A stretch of 10,305 nt of DNA from Clostridia bacterium (GTDB taxonomy: Bacteria; Bacillota; Clostridia; Christensenellales; UBA1242): the NCBI GenBank assembly GCA_017408305.1, contig JAFQUU010000034.1, positions 1 through 10,305 of the forward strand. Reading direction: 5' to 3'. The notes under the pieces are model-generated. The model searched no databases, was not told the origin of the DNA, and saw nothing but the letters and a program-made list of their open reading frames with translations. This document shows positions 6,076-10,305 of this stretch, in pieces. Every line of letters starts with the position of its first letter. Within the stretch, counting starts at the first letter, position 1. A program made the translations under genes and the position numbers.

Positions 6076-6429
6076 TTATTTCAAATTTTCTTTTGCGATA
6101 TTCACAAGTGCTGTAAAAGCCTTTTCATCTTTGATTGCCATTTCTGAAAGCATTTTACGGTTAAGGTCTATTTCTGCGTTTTTAAGACCGAACATAAATC
6201 TTGAATAAGAAATATCGTTAAGTTTGCACGCTGCTGAAATACGTGTAATCCAAAGTCTACGGAAATCTCTTTTACGGTGTTTACGGCCGATGTATGAATA
6301 TCTGCCTGATTTCATAACTGCTTGGCGAGCAACCCTGTAAAGTTTGCTTCTTGCGCCCCAGTAGCCTTTTGCGCTTTTAAGTATTGCGCGTCTTTTTTTC
6401 TTTGCGTTTACGCTTCTTTTAATTCTCAT
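6076..6429 (-). CDS. rplT: 50S ribosomal protein L20 (bL20)
   Basis: L20 is an early-assembly 23S rRNA-binding protein and, in Bacillota and E. coli, the autoregulator of the infC-rpmI-rplT operon. The 117-residue length is standard. The basic N-terminal tail (MRIKRSVNAKKKRRAILKSA) is followed by KGYWGARSKLYRVARQAVMKSGRYSYIGRKHRKRDFRRLWITRI, which is diagnostic, and a globular C-terminal domain with MLSEMAIKDEKAFTALV. It lies 13 bases after rpmI. No Shine-Dalgarno sequence is visible before the ATG, which follows an A-rich stretch, so translation probably depends on coupling to rpmI. The leader at 7175-7364 is the likely site of feedback by this protein. Confidence 0.98.
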   Translation of the reverse strand: MRIKRSVNAKKKRRAILKSAKGYWGARSKLYRVARQAVMKSGRYSYIGRKHRKRDFRRLWITRISAACKLNDISYSRFMFGLKNAEIDLNRKMLSEMAIKDEKAFTALVNIAKENLK

Positions 6430-6442
6430 AACATTTTTTTAT

Positions 6443-6643
6443 CTAGTTGTTAAGCAAACGACTGATATTTTTTGCTTGTTTACCAGACAAATAGCCTCCT
6501 CTTCTTAATTTACGTTTTCTGTCACTGCTTTTTTCTGTCATAAAGTGACCTCTGTCAGTTGATGCATATTTAATTTTGCCTGTGCTTGTTTTTCTAAAAC
6601 GCTTTTTTGCACCACTGTGTGTTTTTTGTTTAGTTTTTGGCAT
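6443..6643 (-). CDS. rpmI: 50S ribosomal protein L35 (bL35)
   Basis: This is a 66-residue, very basic large-subunit protein of normal length. It begins with the diagnostic MPKTKQKTHSGAKKRFRKTSTGKIK and ends with a KRKLRRGGYLSGKQAKNISRLL block. A GAGGAG ribosome binding site lies in the 15-base gap after the infC stop codon. It is the middle gene of the infC-rpmI-rplT operon, which is conserved across most bacteria, so it shares the leader-controlled transcript starting near 7364. Confidence 0.98.
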   Translation of the reverse strand: MPKTKQKTHSGAKKRFRKTSTGKIKYASTDRGHFMTEKSSDRKRKLRRGGYLSGKQAKNISRLLNN

Positions 6644-6658
6644 TTTGTTCTCCTCTTC

Positions 6659-7174
6659 TTACTTTTTTGGTACAATTATCATCATACAATCTTTGCCAGA
6701 TTTTTTTGGTGGTTTGTCAAAATCACCATACTCTTTAACCATATCATAAAATTCATTTAAAACTTTAAGTGCGTTGGCTGTGTAAAGTTGTTCACGGCCT
6801 TGTTTCATCCAAAGCGTAACCTTAACTTTGTCGCCATTTTTCAAAAATTTGATTACATGTTTGGCTTTTGTTTCCATATCATGTTTGTCAATTGTCATGC
6901 GTCTTATGGTTATGCATTTAAGTTCTGAAACCTTTTGGTTTTTCTTAAGTTCTTTTTCTCTTTTCACAGAATCAAACTTAAATTTGCCATAGTCCATAAT
7001 TTTGCAAACTGGTGGGTTGCCAGAGCCATTTATCATGGCAAGGTCAAGCCCAGCGTTTTGTGCCATACCCAGTGCTTCTTCAAGTGGCATAATGCCAAGT
7101 TGTGCACCATCTTCGCCCAAAAGGCGAACTTCTTTGGCATGAATTTGTTCATTGATTAAAAGTTCTTTAAAAAT
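6659..7174 (-). CDS. infC: Translation initiation factor IF-3, AUU start
   Basis: IF-3 binds the 30S subunit, checks the start codon-initiator tRNA pairing and blocks premature 50S joining. The N-domain opens with KELLINEQIHAKEVRLLGEDG, and the linker region has PPVCKIMDYGKF, the family signature. The C-domain ends with DCMMIIVPKK. I place the start at the ATT codon 7174-7172, giving 171 residues, a typical length. An AAGGGGG site (7190-7184) lies nine bases upstream, and the residues that follow align with IF-3 starts in other species. An ATG at 7261 would add 29 residues, but its extension runs through the leader terminator and the ribosome binding site. A rare AUU start is a known hallmark of infC and allows IF-3 to repress its own synthesis. 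The C-domain reads WMKQGREQLYT where RFRGREMAH is usual, so it is somewhat divergent. Confidence 0.93.
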   Translation of the reverse strand: MFKELLINEQIHAKEVRLLGEDGAQLGIMPLEEALGMAQNAGLDLAMINGSGNPPVCKIMDYGKFKFDSVKREKELKKNQKVSELKCITIRRMTIDKHDMETKAKHVIKFLKNGDKVKVTLWMKQGREQLYTANALKVLNEFYDMVKEYGDFDKPPKKSGKDCMMIIVPKK

Positions 7175-7364
7175 GTTGATAATCCCCCTTATTAAAAATG
7201 GTGAAAGCGATTTTGCTTCCACCACATATATATGAAAAAAATATCTAAAATTTAGTTTCATATAACCGATTTAAGTGCATTCAAGTTTTGGCAATTTGAT
7301 TTGGCAAAGCCTTTCAAACGCCCCTTAAGCCCAACCGGTGAGAAGTGGAAACTTCTACTTTACG
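7175..7364 (-). promoter_or_regulatory. infC leader, probable L20-type autoregulatory RNA
   Basis: The transcript from the promoter at 7371-7399 has a leader of about 190 bases with several hairpins. They are AGAAGT/ACTTCT (7356-7351 with 7346-7341), TATATGAAA/TTTCATATA (7264-7256 with 7237-7229) and a terminator-like hairpin (7223-7200) just before the infC ribosome binding site. The stretch TTTCCAC (7351-7345) in the first hairpin can instead pair with the 5' arm of the terminator (GTGGAAG), giving a plausible antiterminator. In Bacillus subtilis the same operon is controlled by L20-dependent attenuation in its leader. The position and layout match, but I cannot run a covariance model, so assignment to the L20 leader family is inference. 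Confidence 0.6.
7194..7223 (-). terminator. Attenuator hairpin in the infC leader
   Basis: On the minus strand, GGTGGAAGC (7223-7215) pairs with GCTTTCACC (7208-7200) through nine pairs, one of them G-U, with a six-base loop. The sequence ATTTTT follows. It ends only four bases before the AAGGGGG ribosome binding site of infC, the right place for premature termination of the infC-rpmI-rplT transcript. Confidence 0.6.
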
Positions 7365-7370
7365 AAAATG

Positions 7371-7399
7371 AATATATCATGATTTTGACTGATTGTCAA
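7371..7399 (-). promoter_or_regulatory. Strong sigma-A-type promoter of the infC operon
   Basis: On the minus strand TTGACA (7399-7394), a 17-base spacer and TATATT (7376-7371) are seen. This is close to consensus, as expected for a ribosomal protein operon. The predicted start is near 7364. No intrinsic terminator is visible between thrS and this promoter, so some read-through from thrS is possible. Confidence 0.85.
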
Positions 7400-7418
7400 G
7401 ACTTTTTTCTAAAAATGT

Positions 7419-9146
7419 TTAGTTAAGTTCTCTTGTTTCAATTTGAGTTTTGATTTTCTTTACAAACTCTGCAAGGTTTACCCCTGTTTCATTAAGATTG
7501 TTTCTTCCACGAAGTGAGATTGTTTTATTTGCTTCTTCTTCATCGCCAACAATAATAAGATAAGGGATTTTTTGCATAAGTGCTTCACGAATCTTGTAGC
7601 CAACCTTTTCGCTTCTTACATCAAGTTCTGCCCTAATGCCCTCTGCCATAAGGCTGTCAAAAACCTCTTTTGCGTAAGACTGATTACGGTCAGTTAGAGA
7701 AATTACCTTAACTTGAACAGGGCTAAGCCAAACCGGAAACGCCCCAGCAAAATGCTCTGTAAGCACGCCTATCATTCTTTCAAGTGAACCATAAACCACA
7801 CGATGAATCATAACCGGTTCTTGTTTTTGTCCGTTTTCATCTGTGTATTCAAGTTTAAACTTTTTAGGAAGTTGCATATCAAGTTGGATAGTGCCACACT
7901 GCCACTCACGCCCAAGAGCATCTTTAATCTTAATGTCAATTTTAGGACCATAGAAAGCACCATCACCTGGGTTGATTTTATAGTCTTTACCTAAAGATTT
8001 CAAGGCACTTTTAAGTGCGTCTTCGGCATACGCCCAATCCTTTTCATCACCGATATGGCTTTCAGGCATTGTTGACAATTCAACCTCGTAATTAAACTTA
8101 AACACAGAATAAAGTTCATCAACAAGGTTAAGCACATTTTTAATTTCGCTTTCAATTTGGCTTGGAAGCATAAAGATGTGTGCATCATCTTGAGTAAACA
8201 CACGCACCCTTAAAAGCCCGTGAAGTGTGCCACTTGCCTCGTGGCGATGCACCTTTCCAAGTTCTGCCACACGAAGTGGGAATTCTTTGTATGAGTGAAG
8301 GTTTTCCTTATAGAACAGCATTCCTCCTGGGCAGTTCATAGGTTTGATTGCAAAGTCTTCTTCTTCCACAGTGAATGTGTACATATTATCTTTATAATAA
8401 TGCCAGTGGCCAGAGGTTTCCCAAAGTTCACGATTCATTGCCATTGGTGTTTCAATTTCAACATATCCAGCCTTTCTGTGCTTTTCACGCCAAAAGTCAA
8501 TCAACTGATTTTTAAGCACTGTACCTTTTGGAAGGAAAAATGGCATACCCTTTGCATAGTCTGAAATAAAGAATAATCCAAGGTCCTTGCCAAGTTTACG
8601 ATGGTCACGCTTTTTGGCTTCTTCAATTTTTGTGATGTAATCAGCAAGTTCTTCTTTTGTGTTAAAAGCATAGACATACACCCTTTGAAGCATCTTGTTT
8701 TTTTCGTTGCCACGCCAGTAAGCACCGTTGACTTTTTCAACCTTAAAGCCCATGCTTTGAAGTTTGCCAGCATGCTCTACATGTGGGCCAGAGCAAAGGT
8801 CCACAAAATCTTCACCTAGTGTGTAGGTTGAAATAACAGCATCCTTAGGCAATTCATTAATCAGTTCAACCTTATAAGTATTGTTTGCAAAAAGTTTAAG
8901 GGCATCTTCTCTTGACACTTCCCTTCTTTCAAACTTTTCACCCTTTTTGATGATTTGTGCCATTTCCTTTTGGATTTTTGGAAGCATAGACTCTGTGATT
9001 TGCTCTTCAATATCAAAGTCATAATAAAGACCATTGTCAATTGCCGGCCCAATTGTCAAAAGCACCTTATCTTTTCCAAAAATGTTTTGCACTGCCTTTG
9101 CAAGCACATGTGCAAGGCTGTGGCGTTTAATTTGAAGTTCTTCCAT
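7419..9146 (-). CDS. thrS: Threonyl-tRNA synthetase without the N-terminal TGS domain
   Basis: This class II synthetase charges tRNA-Thr. I choose the ATG at 9146 (575 residues) because an AAGGAG site lies eight bases upstream. The 18-residue in-frame extension would begin inside the T-box terminator. The editing domain comes first, with HSLAHV (His9, His13) and DLCSGPH (Cys118, His122), the site that clears Ser-tRNA-Thr. The catalytic domain has the zinc ligands Cys272 (MNCPGG), His323 (DDAHIF) and His448 (MIHRVVYG). Motif 2 is RHEASGTLHGLLRVR near 301-315 and motif 3 is GSLERMIGVL near 453-462. The anticodon-binding domain runs from about 475 to the end. Most ThrRS proteins are about 640 residues and start with a 60-residue TGS domain, which is absent here. 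Expression is controlled by the T-box leader at 9184-9410. Confidence 0.97.
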   Translation of the reverse strand: MEELQIKRHSLAHVLAKAVQNIFGKDKVLLTIGPAIDNGLYYDFDIEEQITESMLPKIQKEMAQIIKKGEKFERREVSREDALKLFANNTYKVELINELPKDAVISTYTLGEDFVDLCSGPHVEHAGKLQSMGFKVEKVNGAYWRGNEKNKMLQRVYVYAFNTKEELADYITKIEEAKKRDHRKLGKDLGLFFISDYAKGMPFFLPKGTVLKNQLIDFWREKHRKAGYVEIETPMAMNRELWETSGHWHYYKDNMYTFTVEEEDFAIKPMNCPGGMLFYKENLHSYKEFPLRVAELGKVHRHEASGTLHGLLRVRVFTQDDAHIFMLPSQIESEIKNVLNLVDELYSVFKFNYEVELSTMPESHIGDEKDWAYAEDALKSALKSLGKDYKINPGDGAFYGPKIDIKIKDALGREWQCGTIQLDMQLPKKFKLEYTDENGQKQEPVMIHRVVYGSLERMIGVLTEHFAGAFPVWLSPVQVKVISLTDRNQSYAKEVFDSLMAEGIRAELDVRSEKVGYKIREALMQKIPYLIIVGDEEEANKTISLRGRNNLNETGVNLAEFVKKIKTQIETRELN

Positions 9147-9183
9147 AAAAATTTCTCCTTTTTTCTTTGTTTGTGCTAGGCAA

Positions 9184-9257
9184 ATAAAAAACCACGGCAC
9201 AAAAACTTTATTTGATAAAAAAAATCAAACAAAGGGACGATTTTTGTAACCGCGGTT
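9184..9257 (-). terminator. T-box leader terminator upstream of thrS
   Basis: On the minus strand, AACCGCGG (9257-9250) pairs with CCGTGGTT (9197-9190) through one G-U pair, and a T run follows to 9186. The loop is itself folded. ACAAAAA pairs with TTTTTGT, and an 11-pair inner hairpin CTTTGTTTGAT/ATCAAATAAAG (9234-9224 with 9217-9207) caps it. The 5' arm lies within the conserved T-box sequence, so this structure excludes the antiterminator. Confidence 0.8.
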
Positions 9258-9410
9258 CCACCCTTCTTGCACCAAAAATTTGATGCCTCTCTTTTTTAAA
9301 ACAAAACTATAAACAAAAAGTGGTTTCAGCAAAATTTTCTTCTTATTGGGGCTTACAGCCCATGACCCCAACTCTCTTGAAGCGCCCAAAGTGCCTACTT
9401 GTCTTTTCTA
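9184..9410 (-). promoter_or_regulatory. T-box riboswitch, threonine specific
   Basis: This leader senses uncharged tRNA-Thr and permits transcription of thrS when threonine charging falls. The diagnostic T-box AGGGTGGAACCGCGGT lies at 9264-9249 on the minus strand. CGTCCCT downstream (9239-9233) provides the other half of the antiterminator (AAGGG with CCCTT). The TGGA bulge would pair with a UCCA tRNA end, fitting the U73 of tRNA-Thr known in Bacillus. Stem I shows AAGTAG near 9400, AGAGAG near 9377-9372 and a TTGGGG/CCCCAA distal helix. The specifier is best read as ACC at 9324-9322, preceded by CTGAA, a threonine codon that matches the downstream gene. The terminator is listed separately. 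Confidence 0.93.
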
Positions 9411-9416
9411 TAAAGA

Positions 9417-9445
9417 ATAATACCCCTTTTTTTACATTTTGTCAA
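9417..9445 (-). promoter_or_regulatory. Promoter of the thrS T-box transcript
   Basis: On the minus strand TTGACA (9445-9440), a 17-base spacer and TATTAT (9422-9417) are seen. The predicted start, near 9410, precedes the T-box stem I. AT-rich sequence upstream of the -35 (9450-9470) could act as an UP element. The promoter is divergent from that of rnhA, with about 37 bases between the two -35 boxes. Confidence 0.85.
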
Positions 9446-9482
9446 GTGCAAATTAAATTTTTTAATTTTTGGGCTTTTCCTC

Positions 9483-9511
9483 TTTACAACTTTCAAAAAA
9501 TTTGTTACACT
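9483..9511 (+). promoter_or_regulatory. Promoter of rnhA placed for a leaderless message
   Basis: TTTACA (9483-9488), a 17-base spacer and TACACT (9506-9511) are seen. Counting the usual six bases after the -10 puts the first transcribed base at 9518, exactly the A of the rnhA ATG. Confidence 0.65.
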
Positions 9512-9517
9512 TTTTCT

Positions 9518-9970
9518 ATGAAAAAAGTTGTGATATACACTGATGGTGCTTGCTCATACAACCCTGGGCCTGGTGGCTGGGGTGCAATCCTTTTTTATGG
9601 AAACCTTAGAAAAGAAATCTCTGGTGGGGCAAACGAAACCACAAACAACCAAATGGAACTTACTGCAGTTATTGAGGCCTTAAGTGCTTTAAAAGAGCCT
9701 TGCGAAGTGGAGGTATTTACTGACAGTGCTTATGTTTGCAATGCTTTTAAGCAGGACTGGATTTCTTCTTGGCTTTTGAACAACTGGCGAAACTCTAACA
9801 AAAAGCCTGTTGCAAACAAAGAACTTTGGGAAAAACTGATTGAACTTTGCCGAAAACATAAAGTCAACTTTAATAAAGTTAAGGGGCATGCAGACAATGA
9901 GTTTAATAACCGTTGTGATGAGCTTGCAAGGCTTGAGGTTGAACGAATTTTAGCAGAAAAAAACTCTTGA
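9518..9970 (+). CDS. rnhA: Ribonuclease HI
   Basis: RNase HI cuts the RNA strand of RNA-DNA hybrids, removing R-loops and primers. I start at the ATG 9518-9520 because MKKVVIYTDGACSYNPGPGGWG is the family N-terminus. The open frame upstream of it overlaps the thrS promoter and T-box and has no family similarity. The 150-residue length matches E. coli RNase HI (155). The catalytic residues are Asp9 (TDGA), Glu47 (NNQMELTA), Asp69 (FTDSAYV) and Asp134 (NRCDELA), with the conserved His124 in VKGHADNEFN. The basic handle region is present (WISSWLLNNWRNSNKKPVANKELW). No Shine-Dalgarno sequence precedes the ATG. A TTTACA-17-TACACT promoter places the transcript start at the ATG, so the message is probably leaderless. 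The stop codon is inside a two-way terminator shared with the convergent gene. Confidence 0.97.
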   Translation: MKKVVIYTDGACSYNPGPGGWGAILFYGNLRKEISGGANETTNNQMELTAVIEALSALKEPCEVEVFTDSAYVCNAFKQDWISSWLLNNWRNSNKKPVANKELWEKLIELCRKHKVNFNKVKGHADNEFNNRCDELARLEVERILAEKNS

Positions 9971-9987
9971 ACATCAAGAGTTTTTTT
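9957..9987. terminator. Two-way intrinsic terminator containing both convergent stop codons
   Basis: AAACTCTTGA (9961-9970), the loop ACA and TCAAGAGTTT (9974-9983) form a perfect ten-pair hairpin. Seven T follow on the plus strand (9981-9987) and seven A precede (9957-9963), so both strands read a hairpin followed by a T tract. The rnhA TGA (9968-9970) and the opposing gene's TGA (9976-9974) are symmetric parts of the stem. Confidence 0.88.
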
Positions 9988-10305
9988 GTTTTTTAGGTTT
10001 TTTCTTTGGTTTTTTGAAGTGTTTTTTTAGTTTTGATGAATGTTTGTTTTCCATATTGTCAACATAGTCAAAAAATGACACATCTTGCTGGTGGGTTGTT
10101 GTTGGCTGGACTGACATATCACGCTCTGGCAGTGGTGTGTTGTCAACATAAGGCTGTGGGCGTTTTTCGTTAAAAACAACCAGTTGTTTATTGGCAATTT
10201 CAATGCCGTTTTTCTTAAGTTCGTTGTAAATGGTTTTTAAAACATCTGCTTCTGTTATTTAAAAAAGTGGCATTTAACATGGGCACCACCCACGTGCCAC
10301 AAACA
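9974..10305 (-). CDS. C-terminal part of a possible MscS-type channel, apparently frameshifted
   Basis: Read on the minus strand, the frame ending at TGA 9976-9974 is open back to a TAA at 10261-10259, giving 94 residues with no good start. They begin ITEADVLKTIYNELKKNGIEIANKQLVVF, which resembles the end of the cytoplasmic domain of MscS-family mechanosensitive channels (usually ...ENGIEIPFPQ). A hydrophilic, lysine-rich tail follows (KLKKHFKKPKKKPKKQKNS). A different frame from the window edge reads CLWHVGGAHVKCHFFK and stops just after. One extra base in the AAA at 10260-10258 would join the two into a continuous ...KCHFFKITEADVLK.... This suggests a one-base deletion, either a real pseudogene or a sequence error. 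The membrane part would lie beyond the right edge. The family call is tentative. A cytoplasmic domain of another transporter is also possible. Confidence 0.45.

Noticed and set aside
7175..7261. N-terminal extension of IF-3 from the ATG at 7261
   Set aside because: The 29 extra residues are encoded by the leader hairpins, the attenuator and the ribosome binding site, and do not match IF-3 N-termini.
7400..7430. Intrinsic terminator after thrS
   Set aside because: The only hairpin (CTAAA/TTTAG) is five AT-rich pairs and is followed by A rather than T residues on the transcribed strand.
9147..9200. 18-residue extension of ThrRS from an upstream ATG
   Set aside because: It overlaps the 3' arm of the T-box terminator and lacks a ribosome binding site, whereas the ATG at 9146 has a strong one.
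9320..9517. 66-residue in-frame extension of RNase HI
   Set aside because: It lies antisense to the T-box stem I and thrS promoter, and the family N-terminus begins at 9518.
10253..10266. Programmed -1 frameshift at TTTTTTAAAT in the right-edge gene
   Set aside because: The zero-frame codons TTT AAA do not form a proper X XXY YYZ heptamer, because the slipped A-site codon would be TAA. A one-base indel is simpler.
1..10305. CRISPR array, insertion sequence, prophage or toxin-antitoxin pair
   Set aside because: I saw no regularly spaced direct repeats, no transposase or integrase motifs, and no paired small genes of that type. The window is essentially housekeeping.

Overview
The window is an AT-rich bacterial chromosome segment carrying housekeeping genes. 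It most likely comes from the Bacillota (class Clostridia or a relative). The evidence is a T-box riboswitch in front of thrS, an infC-rpmI-rplT operon behind a ribosomal-protein-type leader, purine-rich Shine-Dalgarno sites, sigma-A-type promoters with 17-base spacers, and the order yebC / ruvC-ruvA-ruvB / queA / tgt. I cannot place it more precisely from sequence alone.

Layout, in transcription order on the minus strand (right to left). Bases 9517-9147 hold the thrS promoter and a Thr T-box leader, followed by thrS (9146-7419), which encodes a threonyl-tRNA synthetase lacking the TGS domain. Bases 7399-7175 hold a near-consensus promoter and a structured leader with a terminator hairpin. 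The operon infC (AUU start)-rpmI-rplT-TrmH-family methyltransferase-yebC follows (7174-4606) and ends at a terminator overlapping the yebC stop codon. A small unrecognised gene encoding an LRR-like solenoid protein (4529-4053) follows, with its own candidate promoter and terminator. That terminator overlaps the promoter of ruvC (3987-3496). A GC-rich cloverleaf-shaped palindromic element sits between ruvC and ruvA. Then ruvA, ruvB, queA and tgt are packed with gaps of 3 to 10 bases, and tgt runs off the left edge.

On the plus strand the only gene is rnhA (9518-9970), divergent from thrS. It converges with a minus-strand reading frame at the right edge, a possible MscS-type channel C-terminus that appears frameshifted at about 10258. 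The two convergent genes are three bases apart and share one palindrome that carries both stop codons and acts as a two-way terminator.

Functionally the window combines translation (ThrRS, IF3, L35, L20, an RNA methyltransferase, YebC), Holliday junction processing (RuvABC), RNA-DNA hybrid removal (RNase HI) and queuosine tRNA modification (QueA, Tgt). I see no CRISPR array, prophage, transposase or defence island. The points most worth a second look are the cloverleaf element, the self-contained LRR-like gene inside the yebC-ruv block, the apparently leaderless ruvC and rnhA messages, and the shared stop-codon palindrome.
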